DNA from: Paraspadella gotoi
Lineage: Eukaryota; Chaetognatha
Direction of reading: 5' to 3'
Assembly (NCBI GenBank): GCA_051294375.1
Contig: CM119268.1
Location: forward strand, 13,713,037 to 13,777,036
Length of the DNA: 64,000 bases
Made by a program: the position numbers and the translations under genes. A model generated the notes under the pieces. The model made no database searches and was not told where the DNA came from. It saw only the letters and a list, made by a program, of their open reading frames with translations. This document shows, piece by piece, positions 10,726 through 24,712 of this stretch (position 1 is its first letter; every line of letters begins with the position of its first letter).

Positions 10726-11492
10726 NNNNNNNNNNNNNNNNNNNNNNNNNNNNNNNNNNNNNNNNNNNNNNNNNNNNNNNNNNNNNNNNNNNNNNNNNNN
10801 NNNNNNNNNNNNNNNNNNNNNNNNNNNNNNNNNNNNNNNNNNNNNNNNNNNNNNNNNNNNNNNNNNNNNNNNNNNNNNNNNNNNNNNNNNNNNNNNNNNN
10901 NNNNNNNNNNNNNNNNNNNNNNNNNNNNNNNNNNNNNNNNNNNNNNNNNNNNNNNNNNNNNNNNNNNNNNNNNNNNNNNNNNNNNNNNNNNNNNNNNNNN
11001 NNNNNNNNNNNNNNNNNNNNNNNNNNNNNNNNNNNNNNNNNNNNNNNNNNNNNNNNNNNNNNNNNNNNNNNNNNNNNNNNNNNNNNNNNNNNNNNNNNNN
11101 NNNNNNNNNNNNNNNNNNNNNNNNNNNNNNNNNNNNNNNNNNNNNNNNNNNNNNNNNNNNNNNNNNNNNNNNNNNNNNNNNNNNNNNNNNNNNNNNNNNN
11201 NNNNNNNNNNNNNNNNNNNNNNNNNNNNNNNNNNNNNNNNNNNNNNNNNNNNNNNNNNNNNNNNNNNNNNNNNNNNNNNNNNNNNNNNNNNNNNNNNNNN
11301 NNNNNNNNNNNNNNNNNNNNNNNNNNNNNNNNNNNNNNNNNNNNNNNNNNNNNNNNNNNNNNNNNNNNNNNNNNNNNNNNNNNNNNNNNNNNNNNNNNNN
11401 NNNNNNNNNNNNNNNNNNNNNNNNNNNNNNNNNNNNNNNNNNNNNNNNNNNNNNNNNNNNNNNNNNNNNNNNNNNNNNNNNNNNNNNNNNNN
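10726..11492. other. Assembly gap (largest in window)
   Basis: 767 N. Other larger gaps are at 8128-8445, 9139-9343, 14379-14587, 15030-15244, 16727-16987, 23802-23958, 24573-24705 and 25080-25199. Confidence 0.99.
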
Positions 11493-11786
11493 ATTAATTA
11501 ATTAATTAATTAAAATAGAAACGAACAAAAAATCAGAAAGGCATCCATTCCCCCCTACCCCCAGAAAAAGAGCTTTTTGCATTTCGCGGTTGCTCGCGAC
11601 GACGACGACGAAGACGACGACATCTGTCATGATAAAAACGACGATAACGATCATCCCAGCAGAGACATAACCTTGGACTTTCGCCGACTAACCTTTTTTT
11701 TTTCTTTTCGGGCATCGCTTATCTCAGGAGAGCACTTTATGACTGACCATAACGCCTTCTCCTGATTTATTTCTTCGCGGTTCTTA

Positions 11787-11820
<34 letters not shown>

Positions 11821-12831
11821 TTGTTGTCGGCGTCGGCATGGATCGATGTGATATCATTTCCTCGGATTTTCGACGTCGACGGCTCAAGAGGAATTCTCGT
11901 GACTTATTCATCGCCTCCTCTCTCTCGTTTTTTATTTATTTATTTTTTTTTTGGAGAAAACCACAGATGTGGTTCACACATCAAAGAAACGCAATTCACT
12001 GTGAGACTTAAGTTCGAAAAAATCAGGGATTATGTTACGATTTTTGGTAAGAAATTGTTCTTTTGTTTCGATTATCTCGTCGATCGTACGATATATTTTT
12101 GTTCGTTTTATATTTGACAATCGTTTAAAATCCCGACGCCCAAAGGTGGTCCAAGACCCCCTGCCTGCCCGCCCATAATTTCCTCTCCCCCCCCCCGGTC
12201 CCTTCGTTACTCGTTTTATTTATTCATAAACAAAAACACAACAACGACGACGAAAAACGAAAATGAAAATGAAAACAACTTCTTCTCGCAGTCGAAATTC
12301 GAAAGCGAATTTATAATCAGTTTCCTTTCCTTTTTTTTTGCCTGCGACTAAGCGCGCTACAGTCTACCGGCGGAAACGAATACATTTTTATGAAATGAGA
12401 TTTTTTTTTTCGTATTGGATTCTTTCTTTCTTTTTTTCTTTCCATCCTTGAGTAGATTCGGTGGAGGGATATGAAAAAAAAGTAAAGGTAAGGTTAAAAG
12501 ATAAGGGAGCACGAAAAAATAAATCCAGGTGTGAAGTTGTGGAAAGCTCGGGCGTGATAAGGGAAAGAGTAACGAAAGGGAAGATTGGGAAAAGGAAGGA
12601 AAAGAAGCGAGGCCGTCGCTCGGCCTTGGCGACGATCCTACAGTAGCAACGAGATTTCCATGTCTCTTTGGTTACAGTCGGACGAATTCCTTCGGTCGCC
12701 ATGGAAACACGGGAACAGGAAGACGGATATGCAGATGCCTTTTGGCTCCTCGTAGATTTTCTGGGACGTGACCAAAAAGCTGGAGTTCTTTTTTTCTGGA
12801 GGAAGAAGGAATATGTCGGGGAGGGGAGAGA

Positions 12832-12899
<68 letters not shown>

Positions 12900-13096
12900 A
12901 AAATAAGTTATTCGTGCAATGGAAATGAAAGGAAAGGAAAGGAAAAGGAAAGAGAAGAGGAAGAGAAAGAGAGAAGTGGAACATTTTTTACAAAAATGTG
13001 GGAGAAGTATTGAAGAAAAAACTTGAGGAACTTTCGATAGTGTAGTTTTAAAAATAATAAGATAAATTATGATAATGAAAGTGGGAGAAATTTCAT
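11493..13096. other. Non-coding, repeat-rich stretch
   Basis: (ATTA)n at the gap edge. GAC repeats near 11600. GTTGTC repeats near 11790-11830. A (GA)n tract of about 70 bases at 12829-12898. GC-richer unique sequence at 12610-12790 contains an X-box-like site. No supported gene. Confidence 0.5.
12695..12708 (+). promoter_or_regulatory. X-box-like RFX site
   Basis: GTCGCCATGGAAAC, one of three near-identical sites in the first 19 kb. It lies in locally GC-rich unique sequence. No downstream gene is recognised. Confidence 0.3.
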
Positions 13097-13270
13097 ACAG
13101 TCAGCTCCTTGTATTGTGATGCAGTTAAATAATATTATATCTCTGAATTAATATGGAAGACGGGTACTTACTCTGAGATGGACCATTGAACCCGCCATTG
13201 CCTGTCTATTGACCAACGTCAGAATCAAAGTAGCTTGCTTTTCGTATTAGTTTTACCAATTTCATAAAGA
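13097..13270 (+). repeat. Dispersed repeat fragment
   Basis: Shares CAGCTCCTTGTATT and a TGATGC continuation with 52589, and TTTACCAATTTCATAAA with 52566. This indicates a rearranged member of the same family. Confidence 0.4.
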
Positions 13271-14378
<1,108 letters not shown>

Positions 14379-14587
14379 NNNNNNNNNNNNNNNNNNNNNN
14401 NNNNNNNNNNNNNNNNNNNNNNNNNNNNNNNNNNNNNNNNNNNNNNNNNNNNNNNNNNNNNNNNNNNNNNNNNNNNNNNNNNNNNNNNNNNNNNNNNNNN
14501 NNNNNNNNNNNNNNNNNNNNNNNNNNNNNNNNNNNNNNNNNNNNNNNNNNNNNNNNNNNNNNNNNNNNNNNNNNNNNNNNNNNNNNN

Positions 14588-15029
14588 ACGAACAAATTTA
14601 TCGTGAGAGAGAAAAGTGTTTGACCGTGAAACCAAAACATCGGGGAAATTGAGACGAACGACGGAAAGAAAAGGAAGGGATGAGTAAGGAGGGGGGGGCG
14701 TTACCTGGATTTCCTCAATTTCAGCCATTTGTTATGATGAATATCTAGTTTAAAGTATCAATCTCCGCTAAAAAAAAATTACATTTAGAACAAAAAACCA
14801 CGAATTGGCTATGAATTGCTAAGATTGACAAGTTCCTGGAGGCTAAATTGAGGGAATAAAAACATCTGCGGAGCGACAGTACGGAATCGATGAAAAACAG
14901 AGGAAACGATCTCAAAACACCGAGAAAACATTTAGTCCGAAAAGGATTTTTAAAAAAATTTAAAAAGCACCCGGGGAGATCCAAGCGAAAACACTGCCAG
15001 ACTTGGCGAACGTAAATCACTTTTTTTTT
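14588..15029. other. Unique sequence between two gaps
   Basis: No gene recognised. Open frames here are short and lack domain features. Confidence 0.4.
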
Positions 15030-15244
15030 NNNNNNNNNNNNNNNNNNNNNNNNNNNNNNNNNNNNNNNNNNNNNNNNNNNNNNNNNNNNNNNNNNNNNNN
15101 NNNNNNNNNNNNNNNNNNNNNNNNNNNNNNNNNNNNNNNNNNNNNNNNNNNNNNNNNNNNNNNNNNNNNNNNNNNNNNNNNNNNNNNNNNNNNNNNNNNN
15201 NNNNNNNNNNNNNNNNNNNNNNNNNNNNNNNNNNNNNNNNNNNN

Positions 15245-16183
15245 TTTTTTTGTTTTGTTTTGTTTTGTTTTTTGTAATGTTTTCGGTTTAATTTTTCGAC
15301 ATAATTTTCAGTTTAACAATGGTATAAGTTACAACTTTAAAAACTGAGGAGGACAAAAATATTCTCACGACCCTAAATTTTTTACCTGCAACAAAGAAAC
15401 TGGTCTCTTTCTCCTCCGATTCGTTTCGCTTCGATCAAACTTACCTTCTCTTATAAAAAAAAATAAATCGATATAAAAAAGGCGACGATAAAAGTAATTG
15501 AATCTCAGCGCAGCTTAGGTCTTCTACTCGATTTTTTTTCATCGAATTCGCCAAAAATAAATTTTCTCCTTCGAAGCTTCAATTCTTCTCTCTTTCGTCC
15601 TTCCTTTCTTTTTTCTCTTTCTCTCTATCTCCTCTTTTCTTTTTTTATTTCTTCCTTCCTTTATTTTTCCTCTTTCTCTCTATCTCCTATTTTCTTTTTT
15701 TCTTTCTTCCTTCCTTTCTTTTTTCTCCTTCCCTTTATATACTCTTTTCTTTTTCTTTCAACCTTCCTTTTTTTTCTCCTTCCCTCTATCTTCTCTTTTC
15801 TTTTTTATTTTTCTTTCACATTTCACATTTTCTTTTTCGTATTCCTTTTCTTTACTCTTTTCTTTCCTTCGCTTTTCTTCTTCATCCGTACTTATCTTTC
15901 CGTCAGTTTTTCGTATTTGATTTCCTTTCTTTTTCGCCTCTCTTTTCTCCTGTCTGCTATTTCCTTTTATTTCTCTTACTACCTTCCAACACTTTCTTTT
16001 CATTCCTCCCCTTTTCTTGCTTCGCATCACTCTCGCCCACTTAGTTTCCCGCTTTATAATGTTCTCTCTTTTAAGTGATGCCGTTTACTTCGAACTTTCT
16101 TCTTCAGTTGACTTGAAAGTTTTTCTATTTTTTGTGTTCGTTCCATATTTCTACCCTCAATCCTTTTTTCTCTTTTTTTTCCC

Positions 16184-16279
<96 letters not shown>

Positions 16280-16480
16280 ATTTTCTTTCCTCCTTTTTTT
16301 TCTTTCTCTTTCTTCTTTAATTCGTTCTTTCGATCTTTTCTTTTTTTTTCTTTCTTTCTTACTTTCTTTTTTCCAGTTATCGCTTTTTTTCCCCTTCAAA
16401 ATTCACTTTTCCTTTACGATTCACTCTACATTCACTTCACTCTCTCACTCGAACCTCTCACAACTCGCTTCCCCATCCCC
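15245..16480 (+). repeat. Long polypyrimidine tract with (CTTT)n
   Basis: From about 15580 to 16480 the plus strand is nearly all C and T. It includes repeated TTCCTTCC/TCTCTATCTCC units at 15600-15800 and about 24 CTTT units at 16189-16280. Confidence 0.8.
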
Positions 16481-16693
16481 GCCTAAACCTCGAGGGCGTG
16501 ATTTTCGCGAGCGGGATTCGTTTCACCGTCGAAGGCTGCGTGCGACCGCACGAGTGCGCGTTCGACCGAATGGCAACGCATGCAATCAAATCTGCACGTG
16601 AAAAAAAAAGAACGATCTAATTTTGAGTTAAATTTTTTTTCCTAATCTAATTTATATTCGAAGTTTTGATGATCGTTGTCGTGAAAAATCTCA

Positions 16694-16726
<33 letters not shown>

Positions 16727-17273
16727 NNNNNNNNNNNNNNNNNNNNNNNNNNNNNNNNNNNNNNNNNNNNNNNNNNNNNNNNNNNNNNNNNNNNNNNNNN
16801 NNNNNNNNNNNNNNNNNNNNNNNNNNNNNNNNNNNNNNNNNNNNNNNNNNNNNNNNNNNNNNNNNNNNNNNNNNNNNNNNNNNNNNNNNNNNNNNNNNNN
16901 NNNNNNNNNNNNNNNNNNNNNNNNNNNNNNNNNNNNNNNNNNNNNNNNNNNNNNNNNNNNNNNNNNNNNNNNNNNNNNNNNNNNNNNTGGTCCGTGGGTT
17001 GAATGTGGAAGGTCGAATTGTGGGTGGAAAGTTTACAGGGAAAAACGCGATGGTCGGTTTGGAGAAAAAAAAAAACATGGCAAGGTCGCTGATTGAAGTG
17101 AGTTTCCGCCGTGTTGAGCGCAAAGTTAAATGATTTTTGTTCTTCATGTAATTTGATTTGCGAAAGCGGCTCACCAAAGATTTGTTGATTTTGAGAATCG
17201 ATCTCCAGCATTTTTCTCGCTTCGCTCTCTCTCTCTCTCTCTACTCTCTCTCTTCTCTCTCTCTCTCTCCTCT

Positions 17274-17311
<38 letters not shown>

Positions 17312-17691
17312 TCCTCTCTCTCTCTCCCTCGTCCGGTAAGTGACGTCAGCGATGGGTCGATCATTGTTTATGGTTGCCTTGACGACGATCTTTGAGCGAA
17401 ACAATAAAAGGAAAGTCGGAAGTGGGTGGCGAAATCGACAGAGATGACGAAGACGGAAAACGAGGAAAGAGAAAAAACCCTTTGAGAGCGACCAAGATGT
17501 CACACGTCACAAAGACATCGATGTGAGTATTTGTAAATTATTAGTGAAAGTGAAACCAATGTTTGATGTTCGTTGAATTCGGTAAAAAACTCGGTTGTGT
17601 TTGGTTTAGTCGGTTTCGTTGATTCAGGAAGTTTTATTCGGTTGAGTTTCTTTTTATTCACTTTCTTCTCCATAGTACGTAAACTTATCAT
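16481..17691. other. Non-coding stretch with gap and CT tracts
   Basis: (CT)n enters the gap 16727-16987. A second CT tract spans 17224-17330. Unique sequence at 17335-17650 has no supported gene. Confidence 0.45.
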
Positions 17692-17935
17692 CTCTGTCCT
17701 TATTATCTTTTCTCAAAAGACTTTTCTAATTTCTTCGCTCATTTCTCTTATCTCTCTTTCTCTTTCTTCTCCTCTCTGTCCTTATTATCTTTTCTCAAAA
17801 GACTTTTCTATTTTCTTCCCTCATTTCTCTTATCTCTCTTTCTCTTTCTTCTCCTCTCTGTCCTTCTTATCTTTTCTCAAAAGACTTTTCTAATTTCTTC
17901 GCTCATTTCTCTTATCTCTCTTTCTCTCTCACCTC
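17692..17935 (+). repeat. Three tandem copies of an about 81-bp pyrimidine-rich unit
   Basis: CTGTCCTT recurs at 17695, 17776 and 17858. Each copy contains TTATCTTTTCTCAAAAGAC and a TTTCTTC.CTCATTTCTC segment. Confidence 0.8.
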
Positions 17936-18660
17936 CTATCTCTTTATTTGCTTCTTCTTTCATCGCTATTTTCTTTTCCCAAATATTTTTTTCTTTCCTT
18001 TCCTCTCCCTTTTTTCTCTTTTTCCTTTTCTTTCCTCTTCTCACATCTGTTTCTTTCTCTCCTTCCATCTCTATTCTTGTCTCCTCTCTCTTATCTTCTG
18101 CTCGTTAATTCTTCTTCCTCTCTCCTTCTTTCGCTTTTCACTTTCTCTCCATCCATCTTCTTCTACCCTCCCTCTTTCCTTCCCCCGTTTTCGGACTTCC
18201 CCTCCGCCCAACAGGTGCGGCGTTTCCATTTTGAGGCTTTTATGTCTGCCGTTCCTTCGATCCATTAACCGCTGTCGAACGACGAATTTTTGGGTTGCCA
18301 TGGAAACCGGAGGGCTCGCCGTTTTCGATCACGTGACCCGATTCCATCTGAGAATCGATTTTATTTGGGCTCCCGACATTCGACCCTCTTCCATTAGCAT
18401 CGGGTTTTGTCAGAAGAAGTTTTGTCGGAAGAAGTTTTTTCCTTTTTTTTTGCGAACTTGATACGAACAAAACGCCGTTCTTATAATTTACGAATAACAT
18501 CAAACAATGAAAAAAAGAATGATAACTTTAATAATATGATATTAATAATAGTAGATACAAATCTTTACCAGGCTTTGTCCCTTAAAGAATTACATTCATA
18601 AACATTGCTACATAATAAACTATAATTATAATCATTAACCATCATTAATACCACGAATCC
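17936..18660. other. Pyrimidine tract, then unique sequence with regulatory-like sites
   Basis: CT-rich to about 18210. Then 18215-18430 is unique and GC-richer, with an X-box-like site and an E-box CACGTG at 18332. 18480-18660 is AT-rich. No gene. Confidence 0.4.
18294..18307 (+). promoter_or_regulatory. X-box-like RFX site
   Basis: GTTGCCATGGAAAC, the closest of the three to the animal RFX consensus. An E-box CACGTG lies about 25 bases downstream. Confidence 0.4.
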
Positions 18661-19460
<800 letters not shown>

Positions 19461-19925
19461 GAATCAGACTGCAGCGGCGGCCGCGGCGCCGGCGGCGGTC
19501 ATTGCTCGCGCAGAAAGAAAACGACTTTTGATTCGGTTCGATAGGAAGCATCGGAGAAAGGAAGTAACTACATAGTCTACAATGCGCAATCGTAAGTTAG
19601 ATGTTTGAATTCAAAAACGATGTTTCTCATTTCTGAATAAAAGTATGTCACTTCAAAAATTATAAGGTCCCTATTTATCTTCAGTCCAACGATCTTCTGA
19701 TTCGATAATAAATTTTGGGTTTTTTTTTTATACAAAAGTAACTATTACATTTAATGCATCTACGGCAATCCTTATCTTCATTTTAGTGCAGATTTATTGA
19801 TTCACGTTGTCTCACTCCACACTCACAATTCTCTCACCCCGCGAGACTCTCACCGTCTGCTCCTTCGCCCTCCGTCCACTAAGCTCCTCGCGCTGACTTA
19901 GAGATAAAGAGCCATCTGGTTCGGA

Positions 19926-19958
<33 letters not shown>

Positions 19959-20280
19959 CATCAGCGTTGACGTCGTCGTCTCGCGGAGTGTACGAATTTA
20001 AAATGAAAGTGTTGTTGTTTACATTTATGGCGAAAGTCTGTCGTGGATGGGCGAACCGCGTGCATAACTTTCGCCGCCGCCGCAGCCGCCGCCGCCGTCG
20101 CAGCCGCAGCCTAACGACTCCTACTTCGCTTAGACGCTGCCTATTTTTTTTTCCGACATCGTCGTCGTTATCGTCTTTTTTTAAATTTCGTCGTTGTCGT
20201 CGTCGCGTCTTGTTGTTCTAGTGATTCCTATTCCTCAGCATTGCTGCTGTCCTCGCCAAAGATCGCTTTCAATGTCATTA
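19461..20280. other. GC-rich and trinucleotide-repeat stretch
   Basis: GGC/GCC-rich near 19470-19500. (GTC)n at 19926-19957. GCC/GCA repeats at 20070-20115. TCG repeats near 20160-20210. No supported gene. Confidence 0.5.
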
Positions 20281-20320
20281 GCTATCCATGGTATATCCTT
20301 TATTTTCGTTGTTGTATAGA

Positions 20321-20507
20321 GATTTACAAAGAATTTTGAATTGTTACAACGATTTTATTATGATTAAATTGCAGACATGTTTCGACTCTGAGATTTTCGA
20401 GTCTTCATCAGCGCTTATTGACAGTTGTGAAAATCTCAGAGACGAAACATGTCTGCAATTTAATCATAATAGAATCGTTGTAACAATTCAAAAATTCTTT
20501 GTAAATG
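20321..20507. repeat. Fold-back element with hammerhead-like core
   Basis: Two inverted arms of about 78 bases (20321-20399 and 20429-20507), with only a few mismatches, flank a 29-base loop. Both arms carry GCAGACATGTTTCG and its complement. The minus strand across the loop contains an intact CTGATGA and GAAACATGTC. Confidence 0.8.
20370..20415 (-). ncRNA. Hammerhead-ribozyme-like core
   Basis: Minus strand: GCG, CTGATGA, a GACTC/GAGTC helix II, GAAAC, AT, GTC, then TGC. All invariant core bases are present. Helix III would be two base pairs and helix I about three. Such minimal forms may need dimerisation. It sits inside the fold-back element, so the long arms compete with the ribozyme fold. 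Confidence 0.45.
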
Positions 20508-20510
20508 TCA

Positions 20511-21284
20511 TTAGCTAAAATTCTTCAACGTCAGCAACGAAGACATTTTTAGGAAATAATCGAAAATCCGAAGTCACTTTCTCCGTTATGTCGATGACTC
20601 TATCAGTATATATCCCCTATCACAATCCTTCTCTCACTCCCTCTCACAGTTATCATGGCCTTTCGAGTTCGTCGAGAGGAACCCGTCGCCAACATCCTCG
20701 TCGTCGCCTCCAACGACGCAGACGTCGCCTCTGCAAACGAGAACCACGGCGTCGCTCGTTTATCTTAAGTCGGACAACGACGACGACGACAACGACGACG
20801 AGGACGACGACGACGACGAGGACAACGAGGCCGCCATTCCCGCCAATGACGTCGTTTGTCTTCGTGTACCTGTCTCTTTCTAATCGATCAATACACACAT
20901 TACATCTATTGCCAACTCATAACAAAGGCCACTCTTTTTGTATAGTACTACTTAGTTCTTATTAACCATAATTTCTCATTTTCGTTAATCTAAAAAAAAA
21001 AAAATTGAGTTTAAAAAACCAAAACCTCAGCTCTGATCCCGATCCAAATATTTTTTCCCTTCCTTTTTATTTCCTTTTCTTTCCCTGAGCGCCTTACCCT
21101 TTCCCAACGCTGCAACTGCTGAATTTATTCCCCATCTCCGAATAAACCATTTCCTTCTGTCCTTTTTCCCCCCTCTCTCCCTTTGCTCCTCGCCACGTGG
21201 TCACTTTTTCAGCCGAGCTCATATTTCGGGTCATTTATTGGATTTTCCGCTTTTTCTCTCCGCGGTGACGAAGGGAAAACCTCA

Positions 21285-21347
<63 letters not shown>

Positions 21348-21379
21348 CTTCTACTTCTTCTCTCTCTGACTATCAGTTT

Positions 21380-21434
<55 letters not shown>

Positions 21435-21490
21435 AATGCGGTTTTCGTTAAATGATGGCGCCGAGTTTATTCTCCTGCCAAATTAGAAAC
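20511..21490. other. Trinucleotide and CT repeats
   Basis: (GAC)n and (GTC)-type repeats at 20660-20835. CT tracts at 21287-21434. The rest is unique with no supported gene. Confidence 0.5.
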
Positions 21491-21491
21491 A

Positions 21492-21656
21492 GGACTGCGT
21501 GGCATCGAAAGAATTGGCGTTGGCGCGAGCGTATTGGCGCGGCGTCAAGAGAATTGGCTAAGCTTAAAAAGAAATTGGCTTTGCCGTGAGCGTATTGGCG
21601 CAGCTTCAACGACAACTGGCGCAGTTTAAACAAAATTGGCGCGGTTGAAAAGAGAT
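21492..21656 (+). repeat. 20-21 bp tandem array of ATTGGC boxes
   Basis: ATTGG (once ACTGG) starts at 21513, 21533, 21553, 21574, 21594, 21615 and 21635. Most copies continue as ATTGGCGC, and the rest of each unit varies. ATTGG is the inverted CCAAT box and TTGGCGC resembles an E2F site. Confidence 0.8.
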
Positions 21657-22530
21657 TCCCCGTGTTCGCAATGATAAAAAGCAGAGACTGGGGAAAAATA
21701 CCCCACAACGTCTGGCTCCTCGCTTTGTGTCGGCGTCGCCTCATTATTTACATGCAAATTTTCTCTTCCAACGGCGGCGTTCTTTTGTTTTCAGGCGCCG
21801 CTTTGCTGATGACGCCGACTTTGAAAGATCCATTGACGCCGCTCGGGTTTTTAGCCGCATCTGCTTACAGCAGATACCGGCTCTATAATTCACTTTGTCG
21901 GTCAGTCTGTCCGTCGGTCCCACCCCAAAATCTTGTCGGTAAAACACCTACATCATCTCAAAATATCGAATTATGATAAATTATGCAAAAAAATTTCTTT
22001 CCGTCCGTCCGTCTGTCTGTCTTTCCGTCCGTCCGTCCGTCCGTCTGTCCGTCCATCTGTCCGTCAGTCCGTCAGTCCGTCAGTCCGTCAGTCCGTCCGT
22101 CCGTCCGTTCCTCCCTCGTTAGCTTTTAACGCCAATTACTCATGAGTGGGCTAGGCGATTGACTTGAAATTTTGTATCTGGGTAGAAAAGTGTGTGATTG
22201 AGCAGGAAATCAAGTTTCGATGGAATCGTCCAAGTGGAAATGAGTTAAAATGAAAAAAACAATCTATTTCATTAATTCATTATGTTTTTTTTTCTTTTTA
22301 TATTAAATGTAAATTCAAGCTGCATCAATTAATTATTGATAAATTAGGAATTAATTAATTATTAATTATTTTTTATTAATTATTTTATTAATTAATTTTG
22401 TGATCGAGTTTGTTTTTTTGTGTTTGAGTGGCGAAACAGTGGAAAACTATTTTGACGCGAATACAAAAATTAATATTAATTAATTATTTAATTTATTAAT
22501 TAATTAATTATCTGATCAGCTGCTTACAGT
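21657..22530 (+). repeat. (CCGT)n/(CAGT) array and TTAA-rich sequence
   Basis: CCGTCCGT and CAGTCCGT units span about 21898-22110. Next comes unique sequence beginning CGCCAATTACTCATGAGT. 22320-22510 is built of TTAATTAA-type palindromes. This looks like a dispersed repeat with a tetranucleotide core. No gene. Confidence 0.6.
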
Positions 22531-23640
22531 TAATGATCGTGGGCAGATCCGGCATTGTTTGTTCAAACTTTTTTATTTAGAATCGGCGTTCTCCATTTCT
22601 CATCCAACGCCTTTAATGGCGAGAAGTTAATGTTAATTTACTGGAAAATATTTTTTATTGTGGGCACTGGGCAGGTTGGATTTATATTTAAAAGGTTCTT
22701 GTGAGTTGTGTGGTAATGATAAATATTTATTTAAATTTTACCGTCAACTTATTTCCACCACTATTTTAACTACAAGTAAGATTAAAGTTATATTTCTCTG
22801 AATTTAACGGAGAAATAAACAAACAGCACAAAGATAGTAAATCTAATTTAGTAATCTAGTCGATCTCAATAATTATAAAATTATTAAAGTTTACGTAAAA
22901 CCAACAAGAAGAATTAATACAAGAGAAGCAGTCGTATATTCGTGTTTTACGTATAAATTTTGTGTGTCTTTAATTTTTATTTATTTTTTTAAATTATTTA
23001 ATTGTACTTAGTATAAGCGGAACGAAGATCAATTGAACAAAACAAAATATAAGTCGGAAATTAAAACTTATAAAAAAATAACTTTTTGCAACGATTTCAA
23101 TCAACGACGAATTTACTTGCGGTGGCGCAGCGTCAGCGTCTTCCGTCTCGACGGCGTCACGCCAACGGCCGCTCTTTTATTTTTCTTCTCCGCGTCATTG
23201 ATTTCTTCATATCACTTGGGGATGAGATGAAGAGGAAGGGAAAGCGGAGAGAGAGGAAGGTAGAAGGGAAGGAACAGGAATAAAATGCGAGGATAGGAAT
23301 GGAAGGCAGAATTGGAATGATAAGGAAAGAAAATAGAAACATACGGAGGCAAGAAGAGGTGAACGGGAGGATAGGTACAAAGAATCATAGTAGACAATAG
23401 TAGACAATGATAGTAGATAGAAAAAGAAAAGTAAGAAAAGAAAAGGAAGGTGGGAACGATCGAGACTGGGAAAGAGAGGCAAAGTGAAGGGAATAAAAAA
23501 GAAAAGGAGGGAAGGAAATCGCTGAAAGCGAAAAAGGAAAGAAGATGAAGAGTCTTCGTTAATAATTGACTAGATGGCGCTCGGATGTTGATGGCGGAGA
23601 TTAAATGAGGTTGGAGGGCGAGAGAATTTTCGACGAGGAC
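22531..23640. other. AT-rich, then purine-rich non-coding stretch
   Basis: 22550-23080 is AT-rich. 23225-23540 is mostly purine on the plus strand. No supported gene. Confidence 0.4.
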
Positions 23641-23648
23641 GTTGTTTA

Positions 23649-23705
<57 letters not shown>

Positions 23706-24712
23706 TTGACGTTAACAACGATGCCGACGGAGGGAATATGAAAAATGGCGCGAGAATCATTTATAGGCTGCCTGGCGGTCTCTCTCTCTCTCTCTCTCTC
23801 TNNNNNNNNNNNNNNNNNNNNNNNNNNNNNNNNNNNNNNNNNNNNNNNNNNNNNNNNNNNNNNNNNNNNNNNNNNNNNNNNNNNNNNNNNNNNNNNNNNN
23901 NNNNNNNNNNNNNNNNNNNNNNNNNNNNNNNNNNNNNNNNNNNNNNNNNNNNNNNNNNCATATCCTTTCTTTCTCGCCCCTTTGATTTTGTGATCGATCG
24001 ATGAACCAGGAGCCTTAGGTTTCGATCGCTGGGAGTCGTCGTCTTTATCGTCGTCGTCTTCGTCGTCATCATCCTTGGGGTCGTCGATATCCTCAAGTTT
24101 TCACTTCACTTCTCTTCTATTATTTTCGTTTATTTATAATTAGTTTTCCTTTTTACAGCGTTTTTTTACCGGCGCTTGTAAAATTGTCACCATGTATGCC
24201 TTGTTAGAAAACTAATTTTTAATAATTACAAGTGAAACGCACAAACTTTTCAAATACAATCATTGACAATTCGTCATAAAAGAAACGGCAGGTGAAAAGA
24301 ACAAAACACAGCGATGACGACGACGACGACGACGACGATAACGCCGTCGTCGTTGAAAAATACGATAAATGAGACGACAGCGACGGAAAGAAAATCGATA
24401 CAACGGGAGGAGAAAAGGAAAAAAGAAAGAGAAAAGAAAAACAGGGAAAACAAAAGGGAAGTCGAAGATAAGAAAAACAAAAACAGGAAGAAAAACAGAA
24501 GAGAATTGGTAGTTGGACCAAATTGAGCGTGACAACCCAGACAGGAGGCAAAAAAGCGCGAGGAAGAAGAGANNNNNNNNNNNNNNNNNNNNNNNNNNNN
24601 NNNNNNNNNNNNNNNNNNNNNNNNNNNNNNNNNNNNNNNNNNNNNNNNNNNNNNNNNNNNNNNNNNNNNNNNNNNNNNNNNNNNNNNNNNNNNNNNNNNN
24701 NNNNNTTTATGT
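23641..24712. repeat. (GAC)n, CT and purine tracts with two gaps
   Basis: About 19 GAC units at 23650-23705. CT tract into the gap 23802-23958. GTC-type triplets at 24030-24090. GAC units at 24315-24340. Purine tract to the gap 24573-24705. Confidence 0.7.
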
